Shown: positions 1 through 7,889 of the stretch, in pieces | Layout of the letters: every line of letters begins with the position of its first letter | Position numbering within the stretch: position 1 is the stretch's first letter | From: Lentisphaerae bacterium GWF2_45_14 | GTDB taxonomy: Bacteria; Verrucomicrobiota; Lentisphaeria; Victivallales; GWF2-45-14 | Assembly: GCA_001804785.1 (NCBI GenBank) | Contig: MHBG01000118.1 | Span: 1-45,928, forward strand | DNA: 45,928 bases | Direction: 5' to 3' | Notes under the pieces: generated by a model | What the model saw: the letters and a program-made list of their open reading frames with translations, nothing else | Told to the model about the DNA's origin: nothing | Database searches by the model: none | Program-made: the position numbers and the translations under genes

Positions 1-276
1 GTCCTTGACTGGAGTCCTGATGTTTTTCCTGCCGGTAAGACTTTCAACATAAGTATCCGCGAGCCTGTGAGCTGAAGATTCCACCCTGCTGACAGCATTT
101 ATCGACAATTCGGCTTCGATATACTTTAATGCTGCCTCCCGTGCTTCGGCAAGCTTAGGAGTGCCGGTGCTTATCCATTTGTCATGCCCGTTGACATTCC
201 TGCGGAAATAATAAAAATCCTTGCTGCCTCTTTTAAAGAGCTTGGGTAGGATTTTCTTTATTTTGCTGTCAGCCAT
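1..276 (-). CDS. Tyrosine-recombinase-type integrase, N-terminal fragment (cut by window edge)
   Basis: This frame stays open from an ATG at 276 to the window edge, giving 92 residues. The basic N-terminus (MADSKIKKILPKLF...) leads into a FYYFRRNVNGHDKWISTGT-like segment, as in the arm-type DNA-binding region of phage-type integrases. The next stretch (LAEAREAALKYIE... ADTYVESL) resembles the start of the SAM-like core-binding domain. The catalytic domain with its R/H/R/Y residues lies outside the window, so activity cannot be judged. The gene starts about 160 bases past the 3' end of a tRNA-Thr gene and points away from it, the usual layout for an element integrated at a tRNA. The family call rests on N-terminal pattern and context. 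A weak AGGA lies upstream of the start. Confidence 0.6.
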   Translation of the reverse strand, partial: MADSKIKKILPKLFKRGSKDFYYFRRNVNGHDKWISTGTPKLAEAREAALKYIEAELSINAVSRVESSAHRLADTYVESLTGRKNIRTPVKD

Positions 277-348
277 GCTTATTCCTGTAACGCGGTAAAA
301 CAACCTGAACTAATTATAAACAAAGCCCTTCGAAATTACAAGCCTGCT

Positions 349-371
349 TGTAGCAAAATCTGTAGCAAATC
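349..371. repeat. Tandem 12/11-bp direct repeat between integrase gene and tRNA
   Basis: TGTAGCAAAATC (349-360) is followed at once by TGTAGCAAATC (361-371). The pair lies between the integrase start and the tRNA-Thr 3' end, where arm-type integrase binding sites of an attachment region are often found. That role is inferred from position only. Confidence 0.45.
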
Positions 372-438
372 GTAAAATAGGTGATGGTCTTATGTGTGTT
401 ATTTTGATGTAACTGGTTGGTTTTGAGTTGATTAGAAA

Positions 439-513
439 TGGAGCCAGCTATCGGACTTGAACCGATGACCGGTTGATTACAAATCAACTGCTCTACCACT
501 GAGCTAAGCTGGC
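439..513 (-). tRNA. tRNA-Thr (anticodon UGU)
   Basis: The minus strand folds as a full cloverleaf. The acceptor arms are GCCAGCT and AGCTGGC. The D arm reads TAGCTCAGTGGTAGAGCA. The anticodon stem GTTGA/TCAAC encloses loop TTTGTAA, which places TGT at 34-36. The T loop is GGTTCAAGTCC. The discriminator base is T and CCA is encoded at 441-439. The 3' end faces the integrase gene, so this gene is the likely attachment site of the element to the left. Confidence 0.95.
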
Positions 514-621
514 ATTATATCTCACAGAGTCCATGAATCTAACTTCTTTTCGTGAAAAAACAAATTCAGAAATTAAATTAGTGTTAATAGGTCGGCGAAA
601 ATCTTTTTCCGTACTATATTA

Positions 622-669
622 CCAGCAGCCGAAGGCTGGACATAATGTTGCTTCCGCTGCGTCGGAAGC
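622..669 (+). other. Two small hairpins in the recN leader
   Basis: CCAGC (622-626) can pair with GCTGG (635-639). GCTTCCG (650-656) can pair with CGGAAGC (663-669) over a six-base loop. Neither is followed by a T run, so they are not obvious terminators. They lie within 75 bases of the recN start and would be in its mRNA leader if transcription starts upstream. No known RNA family is recognised. Confidence 0.3.
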
Positions 670-696
670 ACTAAAATAATATATGGGTTTCACTTT

Positions 697-2379
697 ATGA
701 TAGAATGGATAAGGATAAGAAATTTCGCGCTCATTGAAGAGGCCGATATGGAATTCGGGAGTGGCTTCAGCGTGATAACCGGCGAGACCGGTGCGGGGAA
801 ATCCGTTATTCTCGGGACAATCGGACTGCTCCTCGGGGAACGCGCCGACAAAGGAGTGATTAGAAATGGCACGGACAGGTGTGAGATCAGCGCCGGAATA
901 AAATTGAGCGGGGACGCAAGGGGAAAAATAGCTCCGCTTCTTGAAGAGGCAGGGATTGCCGCGTCCGAAGACGGCAGTATCGCTATAAAGAGAGTCATAA
1001 CAGCTTCGTCCACGAGGAATTTTATCAATGACAGTCCGGTATCGCTTCAGCTGCTTAAAGACATCGGTGATTTTCTGATAGACGTTCACGGAGCTAACGA
1101 GCATCAGTCACTTTTTAAACCTGCCGTACAGCTTGAGCTTATTGACCGTTACGCGCACGATGTTGAAGAGCTTGATGAGTGCCGCAGGATATGTGAAGAG
1201 CTGAAAAAATTACGGGTCGAGATAGAGGAATTCGAGTCGGGTATGCCGTCCGCTTCGGAGGCGTCGGGGCTTGAAATGATTGTTTCGGAAATAGAAAAAG
1301 TCAATCCGCTTCCGGACGAGGATAAAGAGATTTCCGCACGTCACGCGCTGGCGGCGAATTCCAAGCAGATAGTGGAATTGAGTTCGGGACTGATTGCCGT
1401 CCTCAGTGATGGGGAGGGGACGGTGCTTGACCGTCTTTCCGATGTCTACAGGAAATTTAACGAGCTGGAAAAGGCCGATTCTGAAAAGGGAGCGGAGTTC
1501 TTGGAAAAATGCGGAAGCGTGATAGGATTGATAAAGGATTTATCGTCGGATATAGAAACTTATGCATCAAATGTGGAGCTTGACGAGAAGGCATTTGCGG
1601 AACTTGAAGAGCGGTTGAGCGCGGTCCAGAGGCTCAAGCGTCGTTACGGGCCTTCGCTGGAGCAGGTTTTTGAGGTGCTTGAGAACGCGCGTTTGAAACT
1701 CAAAAGTTATCAGGATTCCGAAGAAGAGAGAAAATTTTTTGTAGAGAGAGAAAAGAAGCTTTCCGAGTCGCTTTCAGAGGCGTCGGAGAGACTTTCTAAA
1801 AAGCGGAAAAAAGCGGCCGGCTCGTTCGGGTCGGAAGTGAAAGAGGAGTTGAGAAAGCTCGGGTTTCTGAAGTCGGAGTTCAATGTGGGATTTGCGGAGA
1901 CGGAACCTGGTCCTTCCGGTGCGGACAGGATAGAATACATTTTTTCTGCGAATCCCGGCGAAGGCGAGAGGCCGTTGAGGGAAATCGCCAGCAGCGGTGA
2001 AATGTCGAGGGTGATGCTAGCGCTGAAGAGAGTGTTGGCAGAGGCGGATTCGGTTCCGGTACTGGTCTTTGACGAAATTGATGTAAATATAGGCGGCAAG
2101 ACGGCGGCGGTTGTCGGTGAAGAACTGAAAAAGCTGGCAAAGGGTCGGCAGGTCTTATGCATTTCGCATCTTGCGCAGGTTGCTTCACAGGCGGACAGCC
2201 ATTATCTTGTAGAGAAGATCGTAAAAAACGACAGAACATCGACTTACATAACTATTCTCGACGAAAAAGGCCGAACTGCCGAGCTTGCAAGAATGCTTGG
2301 CGGAACGAAGGCGGCGGAGGCTCACGCAACCGAGCTGAGGGCCGGGAAAAATGAAAAAGCACGGGGGAAAGGGAAATGA
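697..2379 (+). CDS. recN: DNA repair protein RecN
   Basis: RecN is an SMC-like ATPase that acts in recombinational repair of double-strand breaks. The 560-residue product is close to the usual length of about 550. The N-terminal head has Walker A GETGAGKS near residues 30-37 and the family segment DVHGANEHQSLF. A charged, leucine-rich coiled-coil region fills roughly residues 160-390. The C-terminal head carries the signature SSGEMSRVMLALKR, Walker B VLVFDEIDVNIGG and the CISHLAQVA motif. The start has only a weak GGG upstream. The stop codon overlaps the gmk start (ATGA), suggesting translational coupling in a recN-gmk-coaC operon. Identification is firm. Confidence 0.96.
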   Translation: MIEWIRIRNFALIEEADMEFGSGFSVITGETGAGKSVILGTIGLLLGERADKGVIRNGTDRCEISAGIKLSGDARGKIAPLLEEAGIAASEDGSIAIKRVITASSTRNFINDSPVSLQLLKDIGDFLIDVHGANEHQSLFKPAVQLELIDRYAHDVEELDECRRICEELKKLRVEIEEFESGMPSASEASGLEMIVSEIEKVNPLPDEDKEISARHALAANSKQIVELSSGLIAVLSDGEGTVLDRLSDVYRKFNELEKADSEKGAEFLEKCGSVIGLIKDLSSDIETYASNVELDEKAFAELEERLSAVQRLKRRYGPSLEQVFEVLENARLKLKSYQDSEEERKFFVEREKKLSESLSEASERLSKKRKKAAGSFGSEVKEELRKLGFLKSEFNVGFAETEPGPSGADRIEYIFSANPGEGERPLREIASSGEMSRVMLALKRVLAEADSVPVLVFDEIDVNIGGKTAAVVGEELKKLAKGRQVLCISHLAQVASQADSHYLVEKIVKNDRTSTYITILDEKGRTAELARMLGGTKAAEAHATELRAGKNEKARGKGK

Positions 2380-3008
2380 GTTCTGGCAAATTGACAAAGG
2401 GTGCGCTTCTGATAGTGTCGGGCGCGAGCGGGACAGGGAAAAGCACGCTATGTTCCAAACTGCTCGGGATGAGAAAAAATCTGCGTTTTTCGATATCATG
2501 CACCACGCGCGGCCCGCGTTCCGGCGAGATAGACGGGACTCATTATTACTTTCTGAGTGTTGAAGACTTCAAGGGAAAAGTTGCGAACAACGAATTTATA
2601 GAATATGCCGAAGTACACGGAAATTTTTACGGGACACTGAAAAGCGAGGTTGCGGACAGGCTGAGCTGCGGAACCGATGTTCTTCTCGATATTGATGTTC
2701 AGGGAGCGATGCAAATAAAGGAAAAGGCGAAGACAGATGATTTTCTCAAGGCCAGCATCGAGCTTGTTTTCATAGGTCCGCCGTCATTCGAGGAACTTGA
2801 GCGAAGATTGAGAAACAGAAAGACGGACTCCGAGGAGGTTATAAAAAAACGCCTCGAAAATGCGAGAAAAGAGCTTTCATTCTGGCGCGAATATGATTAC
2901 CTTGTCATAAATGACGAGCTTGAAAAAGCACTCGGCGATATGATAAAGCTGCTTGATTCAATACACATGAGGAGCAGGCACATTGAAAGGACGGCATTCG
3001 ATGTCTGA
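2376..3008 (+). CDS. gmk: Guanylate kinase
   Basis: This enzyme phosphorylates GMP to GDP with ATP and is essential for guanine nucleotide supply. The 210-residue protein has P-loop GASGTGKS at residues 16-23. GMP-binding elements follow: SCTTRGPRSGEIDGTHYYF, then the FIEYAEVHGNFYGT segment. VLLDIDVQGAMQIK and FIGPPSFEELERRLRNR are also typical. Length matches the family. The ATG overlaps the recN stop by four bases and the 3' end overlaps coaC by eight bases. gmk next to a coaBC-type gene is a common bacterial arrangement, though rpoZ, often found between them, is absent here. Confidence 0.97.
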   Translation: MSSGKLTKGALLIVSGASGTGKSTLCSKLLGMRKNLRFSISCTTRGPRSGEIDGTHYYFLSVEDFKGKVANNEFIEYAEVHGNFYGTLKSEVADRLSCGTDVLLDIDVQGAMQIKEKAKTDDFLKASIELVFIGPPSFEELERRLRNRKTDSEEVIKKRLENARKELSFWREYDYLVINDELEKALGDMIKLLDSIHMRSRHIERTAFDV

Positions 3009-3543
3009 AAAAAAGAAAACTATAGTTCTAGGTGTTACGGGTTCGATTGCGGCGTACAAGGCGGCGGAGCTTTGCAGTAAGCTTTCGCAGTCAGGTCACG
3101 AGGTGCATGTTATAATGACGGCGTCCGCGGTAAAACTCGTTACAGAACAGACATTTCTGACCCTTTCTCGCAATCAGGTAATCAGCAGTTTGTGGGATAT
3201 TCCCGACTGGAAGCCGGGGCATATATCGCTTGCTGAGCGGGCGGCGCTGCTCGTGATAGCTCCCTGCACGGCGAATTTTATCGGCAAAATGGCGTCGGGG
3301 ATTGCGGACGACGCGCTCAGTACGTACGTTCTTGCTCATGCCGGAAAGGTTCTCCTTGCCCCGGCAATGAATCCCAGGATGTGGGCAAACCGGATAGTCG
3401 AGGGCAACTGCGCGAAACTTAAAGAAGCCGGAATTGAATTTATCGGCCCGGGCAAGGGAAAAGTGGCCTGCGGCGACAAGGGCGAAGGGCGAATGTCGGA
3501 AGTGCCGGAACTCCTCTGCCGAATAAAAGAACTTCTTCAGTAA
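3001..3543 (+). CDS. coaC: Phosphopantothenoylcysteine decarboxylase (CoaC domain, stand-alone)
   Basis: CoaC is an FMN enzyme that decarboxylates 4'-phosphopantothenoylcysteine in coenzyme A synthesis. Visible motifs are the flavin-binding [11 protein letters not shown] start, the histidine in [27 protein letters not shown], the APAMNPRMW motif and the substrate clamp [11 protein letters not shown] with its cysteine. I chose the ATG at 3001 over the in-frame ATG at 2983 because [14 protein letters not shown] is the natural N-terminus and AAAGGA lies upstream. The protein is 180 residues and stops where the CoaB synthetase domain would begin in the usual fusion, so CoaB must be encoded elsewhere. 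The start overlaps the gmk stop. Confidence 0.92.
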   Translation: MSEKKKTIVLGVTGSIAAYKAAELCSKLSQSGHEVHVIMTASAVKLVTEQTFLTLSRNQVISSLWDIPDWKPGHISLAERAALLVIAPCTANFIGKMASGIADDALSTYVLAHAGKVLLAPAMNPRMWANRIVEGNCAKLKEAGIEFIGPGKGKVACGDKGEGRMSEVPELLCRIKELLQ

Positions 3544-3557
3544 CAGGGTATATAAAA

Positions 3558-4679
3558 ATGACAAAGTGTATCGGAATACTTACAGCGGGCGGCGACTGCC
3601 CCGGCCTTAACGCGGCGATACGAGGCATAGGCAAGGCCGCGCAATATAGTCACGATATGAGTGTGATTGGTTTCTACGACGGGTTCAGAGGCCTGATGGA
3701 GAACAGGAGCATGCGGCTTATGGCTTCAGACCTTTCAAACATTCTCACGCTCGGCGGAACAATGCTCGGGACGAGCCGCGATAAGCCGCACAAAATGGTT
3801 GTTGGCAAAAAAGAGCTTGACATGACGGACGTTATGATTGAGACATGCCAGAAGCAGCATATAGATGTCCTTGTCTGTATCGGTGGCGGCGGTACTCAGA
3901 AGAACGCACTCCGGCTTATGGAAAAAGGGCTTAAAGTCATAACGCTTCCCAAAACAATAGACAACGACGTTGCGATGACCGATGTTACTTTCGGATTCGA
4001 CACGGCGCTCGGGGTAGCGACTGATGCTATTGACAGGCTTCACAGCACGGCATCGAGTCACCACCGTGTAATGGTCATCGAAATAATGGGGCACCGCACG
4101 GGATGGCTTACGTTGGGGGCGGGGCTCGCCGGTGGGGCGGACGTTATTCTCATTCCCGAAATACCTTACGATATAGAAAAGGTCGCGGAAGCAATATGCC
4201 GCAGGAGGCGAGATGGAAAACACTTCAGCATAGTAGCCGCCGCGGAAGGAGCAGTTTCCAAAGAAGAATCGAAAATTATAAAAGACCTCGTGAGCCGCAA
4301 GGACATGGCCAAAAACAGAAAAGACAAGCTCGCCGCAGAGACATCACTGGAAGAATTCAACACAAGAAGGGTTGACAGTACCCTCCGAATAGCCAGGCAG
4401 CTTGAAGAACTTACGAAGCTTGAATCACGGGTAACCATCCTGGGTTACCTCCAGCGCGGCGGGACGCCGTCCGCAGCTGACAGGCTCCTCGCGACACGCC
4501 TCGGCACCGCCTGTTCGGATATGATTGCCGCAGGAAAGCATGGCGTAATGGTCGCTGCCCGCGGCGAAGGTACCGTCGCCGTGCCGCTTCAGGAGGTTGT
4601 CAGCAAGAGAAAAAGTGTTCCTTTCGATCACCCCTGGGTTAAAAGCGCCCGCAGTCTCAAAATTACACTGGGTGACTGA
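3558..4679 (+). CDS. pfkA: 6-phosphofructokinase (phosphoryl donor ATP or PPi uncertain)
   Basis: The 373-residue protein belongs to the PFK superfamily, which phosphorylates fructose 6-phosphate to the 1,6-bisphosphate. It begins with the [18 protein letters not shown] motif and carries [16 protein letters not shown] with the catalytic aspartate (residues 131-137), the substrate segment [19 protein letters not shown] and the C-terminal YLQRGG. Two donor-determining positions give mixed signals. The loop is GGGGT (109-113), so the Asp that follows GG in E. coli (Asp103) is Gly here, while the Gly104 position is Gly as in ATP enzymes. The Gly124 position is Lys132, as in PPi-dependent and some other clades. 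The gene lies 14 bases after coaC. Confidence 0.9.
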   Translation: MTKCIGILTAGGDCPGLNAAIRGIGKAAQYSHDMSVIGFYDGFRGLMENRSMRLMASDLSNILTLGGTMLGTSRDKPHKMVVGKKELDMTDVMIETCQKQHIDVLVCIGGGGTQKNALRLMEKGLKVITLPKTIDNDVAMTDVTFGFDTALGVATDAIDRLHSTASSHHRVMVIEIMGHRTGWLTLGAGLAGGADVILIPEIPYDIEKVAEAICRRRRDGKHFSIVAAAEGAVSKEESKIIKDLVSRKDMAKNRKDKLAAETSLEEFNTRRVDSTLRIARQLEELTKLESRVTILGYLQRGGTPSAADRLLATRLGTACSDMIAAGKHGVMVAARGEGTVAVPLQEVVSKRKSVPFDHPWVKSARSLKITLGD

Positions 4680-4807
4680 CTCTGATCTTTCCCCGTCCGG
4701 TCGGAATAGACGTCCATGGTTATTCTGCGAGGCGGATGTTATGGTGCATTCTTGTAAAAAGGTCTGAAAATGTTATTTTAGACTTACGAATTTATCATGA
4801 GGTACTG

Positions 4808-6907
4808 ATGAAATCATGGATTGCCGGAGCATTGTTATTTATTGTCTTTCCGGGACTGAATTTTCTCTGGTCGCAGGAGTCTGAGGCGTTGTTCACCGGG
4901 GACCTTGACGCTATAAAGAAGCGCGGAGAGCTCCGTATTCTGGTAACGGCAACTCCTGAGCTTGACGAAATGACGAGAAGAATTTCTCCGCGCGAATATG
5001 ACAGAATATTTCTTTCCGATATCGCGGAAAACATGAATGTGGTTCTAAAATACGTTTATGTGGAAAAATTTTCAGACCTTATTCCCGCCCTGCGGGATGG
5101 GCGCGGCGATATTATAGCCGACAATATCAGTATCACCGGAGCACGGAAAAAACTGGTGGACTATACAATGCCTATTTCTTCGACGCAGGACCAGATCGTA
5201 GCGGCAAAAAGCAACCGGAAAGTCAAATCGGAGAATGATCTTGCGAATAAAAATATTTATGTCGAAGCCGACACAACATATGTTGGCAGTTTCAACTGGC
5301 TGAAGAATAAGATCCCGTCCCTCCGGATGACTTCGGAGAAATCCTGCGATACTGAGTCTCTTCTCTATAAAGTCTCCTCCGGTGAAGTCGAGCTCGCCAT
5401 TGCGGACACAAATTATACTCTCGGATATCTCAGCTTCAGGGACGATATAAAAATCGTATATACCTTTCCACATAAAATTTTTACCGGTTGGGCGGTCCGT
5501 AAAAATTGTCCGGCCCTTCTGAAAACCCTCAATGACTACCTTTCTGTCTACCTCCCTAAATATAAAGACCATATATTAAAGGGAGATTTGCCGGAATTGA
5601 AGAAAAGAAAATTTATCAGGGTACTTACCAGGAATAATCCATCATGCTATTATATACAGAGGGGGCAATTTGCCGGATTTGAATACGAACTGGCCCGTAA
5701 ATTTGCCGAAGAACAAAAGCTTTACCTTATTATGATAGTTCCCCCGAAATGGGATGACATGATTCCCTGGCTGATTGAAGGAAAGGGAGATATCGCGGCA
5801 GCGCTGATCTCGAAAAATACAGAGCGGCTTAATATGAAGGAAATTTCTTTCTGCGCGCCGTATTGTGAAAATAATGACAGGATAGTCGGAAGGATTTCCG
5901 ACCGCCCTTTCAAATCCAGCGCGTCTCTAAAAGGTCGTACCGTATGGGTGAGAAGGGACAGCTCGTACTGGGAGCCCCTTTCAGAACTGAAGGCGTCCGG
6001 GATTAATTTTACGTTAAAAGCAGCGCCCGAAACGCTCGAGACATTTGAAATTATAGATAAGGTAGCCAAGGGCGAATACGATCTTACCGTATCGAATGAG
6101 CACATTTTTAAGCTGGAATTAATGCGCCGTGATGATGTAAAAGAGCTTTTCCGTTTTGAAAAGACAGAGCGTCATCACTGGCTCGTGCGTAGTGAGGATG
6201 TGCTGTTGAAAAAGGCGGTGGACCAGTTTTTTAAGCGTGAATACCGGCAGACTTTCTTCAATGTGGTATATAACCGTTATTTCAAATATTCCAAACAGGC
6301 CGCGGCCCACTCGGAGTCCTATAAAGGATCCGATATACGCGTATGCAGTTATGATCCGATAATTAAAGAATATTCATCGAAGTATGATTTTAACTGGCTT
6401 TTAGTGTGTGCGCAGATATGCCAGGAAAGCGGTTTTGATCACACGAAGGAGTCATACGTGGGCGCAATAGGGCTTATGCAGGTGATGCCTGCGACCGGCA
6501 GAGAGATGGGTTTCAAGGATATAAAAAACCCGACGAATAATGTTCATGCCGGAGTCAAATACCTTCACAAGATGAGAACGCGTTTTCCCGAAAATCTGCC
6601 TGACTCGGAAAGGGAATTCTTTTCGCTTGCATCTTACAATGTCGGACTGGGGCATGTTATCGACGCCCGCAGGCTGGCGAGAGAAATGAACCTTGACCCT
6701 AATAGATGGTTCAACAATGTAGAGACGGCGATTCAGCTCCTGTCGCGGCCCCAATATGCCTCAAGGGCAAAGTATGGATATTGCAGGGGGGGTGAGCCCG
6801 TTCTCTATGTCAGAAAGATAATTCAGCGCTACAGAGCATATAAGCAAGACGAAGCCAATAAATGCCCCGGCCCCATTGAGAGAATAAAATTGAAACCGAC
6901 GAACTGA
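4808..6907 (+). CDS. MltF-like lytic transglycosylase with two tandem solute-binding domains
   Basis: A signal peptide (MKSWIAGALLFIVFPGLNFLWS) is followed by a first SBP_bac_3-like domain, about residues 30-260 (LDAIKKRGELRILV... DIIADNISITGARKKLVDYT). A second, about 265-495, has KKRKFIRVLTRNNPSCYY... KGDIAAALISKNTERL. A C-terminal SLT domain spans about 515-680. The SLT motif CQES holds a likely catalytic Glu540, followed by GAIGLMQVMPATG and LASYNVGLGHV. MltF normally has one binding domain, so the duplication is unusual. The protein should cleave peptidoglycan in the periplasm or outer membrane under ligand control; the ligand is unknown. ATG 4808 is preferred because it opens a signal peptide and has GAGG upstream. 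Confidence 0.88.
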   Translation: MKSWIAGALLFIVFPGLNFLWSQESEALFTGDLDAIKKRGELRILVTATPELDEMTRRISPREYDRIFLSDIAENMNVVLKYVYVEKFSDLIPALRDGRGDIIADNISITGARKKLVDYTMPISSTQDQIVAAKSNRKVKSENDLANKNIYVEADTTYVGSFNWLKNKIPSLRMTSEKSCDTESLLYKVSSGEVELAIADTNYTLGYLSFRDDIKIVYTFPHKIFTGWAVRKNCPALLKTLNDYLSVYLPKYKDHILKGDLPELKKRKFIRVLTRNNPSCYYIQRGQFAGFEYELARKFAEEQKLYLIMIVPPKWDDMIPWLIEGKGDIAAALISKNTERLNMKEISFCAPYCENNDRIVGRISDRPFKSSASLKGRTVWVRRDSSYWEPLSELKASGINFTLKAAPETLETFEIIDKVAKGEYDLTVSNEHIFKLELMRRDDVKELFRFEKTERHHWLVRSEDVLLKKAVDQFFKREYRQTFFNVVYNRYFKYSKQAAAHSESYKGSDIRVCSYDPIIKEYSSKYDFNWLLVCAQICQESGFDHTKESYVGAIGLMQVMPATGREMGFKDIKNPTNNVHAGVKYLHKMRTRFPENLPDSEREFFSLASYNVGLGHVIDARRLAREMNLDPNRWFNNVETAIQLLSRPQYASRAKYGYCRGGEPVLYVRKIIQRYRAYKQDEANKCPGPIERIKLKPTN

Positions 6908-7000
6908 GCGGGCATCCGAATGTACCCGGCGCGCGATATCTGAGCCGCCGGACCTCTTACCGCAGGACGGGAATAGTTTCCGATTTTTTTTGATTCTCTA

Positions 7001-7030
7001 TTGACAGCATTGCATAAAGCGTAATATAAT
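7001..7030 (+). promoter_or_regulatory. Sigma70-type promoter of the IclR operon
   Basis: TTGACA (7001-7006), an 18-base spacer and TATAAT (7025-7030) form a consensus promoter about 70 bases upstream of the IclR-family gene. Confidence 0.8.
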
Positions 7031-7038
7031 ATAAGCAT

Positions 7039-7055
7039 ATTCTAAAATATAGAAT
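7039..7055. promoter_or_regulatory. Operator-like inverted repeat at the IclR-gene transcription start
   Basis: ATTCTA-AAATA-TAGAAT is a perfect 6-bp inverted repeat with a five-base centre. It lies 9-25 bases after the -10 box, at the expected transcription start, where a bound repressor would block initiation. Autoregulation by the downstream IclR protein is inferred. Confidence 0.55.
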
Positions 7056-7099
7056 TTAGATAAGTATCATTCACATATATAGATTGGTAGAGTATAAAG

Positions 7100-7864
7100 A
7101 TGAACAACACTCTTAAAAATGGTTTCAAGGTTCTTGAGTTCCTGGCGGAAAAGGCTGAGGCGTATTCCGTCAAGGAACTGGCGCAGGTTTTCAAATTGCC
7201 GAATAGCCATATCTGCAGGCTGTTGAAGACATTGAAGGATACGGGGTATATAGCGCAGGACAGCTCGCGGAAATACGTGATAAGCCTGAAGATACTGAAC
7301 TTGTCGCACGCGTGTCTTAGTCGTCTTGAGATCAGGAACAGGCTTCGTCCATTTGTAAAGAAGCTTTCAGAGGAGCTGAAACTCCCGGTATATCTTTCCA
7401 TTCCTCTGAATTGGCATCCTATAGTGGTGGACGTGGCGCAGCCGGAAGGCAAAGTGATTGACCCCGTAATCAGCATAGGCTCAATGAACCCCATACATGT
7501 AAGTGCGACGGGCAAGATATGTGCCGCCTTTCACCCTCAGGAGACGCTTGACGAATTTCTTGCTACCGTTTCGTTCAGTAAAATTACGGAGAAGACAATA
7601 GGCGACCCGAAGAGTTTTAAAGTCGAACTCGCTAAAATCAGGAAGGAAAAATTTGCCATTACAAATATGGAACGCTCGGATAATATTTCGGCGATAGCCT
7701 CCCCTGTCTTCAACTGCGAGGGAGAGCTTGCTGCCGTAATCGGAGTTTCATTCAGTCCGCCGGACATGAAAGAAAGCGACTTGCGGAAATTAAGGGAAAA
7801 GACTTATGAAGCAGCCGAGAATTCGTCTTACGCTCTCGGTTACGCATTATATAAAGCAGTTTAA
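7100..7864 (+). CDS. IclR-family transcriptional regulator
   Basis: The 254-residue protein has the IclR layout. An N-terminal winged helix (about residues 5-65) includes YSVKELAQVFKLPNSHICRLLKTLKDTGYIAQD. The effector-binding domain follows (about 75-250), with PVYLSIPLNWHPIVVDVA, the HVSATGKICAAF segment, NMERSDNISAIASPVFN and AAVIGVSF. Such proteins usually respond to small carbon compounds, but the ligand cannot be read from sequence. It is the first gene after a consensus promoter and an operator-like palindrome, and is followed in the same direction by three QueG-like iron-sulfur proteins (next start 26 bases after its stop), which are its probable regulon. Family call is secure. Confidence 0.93.
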   Translation: MNNTLKNGFKVLEFLAEKAEAYSVKELAQVFKLPNSHICRLLKTLKDTGYIAQDSSRKYVISLKILNLSHACLSRLEIRNRLRPFVKKLSEELKLPVYLSIPLNWHPIVVDVAQPEGKVIDPVISIGSMNPIHVSATGKICAAFHPQETLDEFLATVSFSKITEKTIGDPKSFKVELAKIRKEKFAITNMERSDNISAIASPVFNCEGELAAVIGVSFSPPDMKESDLRKLREKTYEAAENSSYALGYALYKAV

Positions 7865-7889
7865 ACTTAAAATGGATAAGGAAAAGAAA

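Noticed and set aside
619..1104. 161-residue minus-strand open frame over the recN start
   Set aside because: It lies antisense to clear RecN motifs and its translation has no family features.
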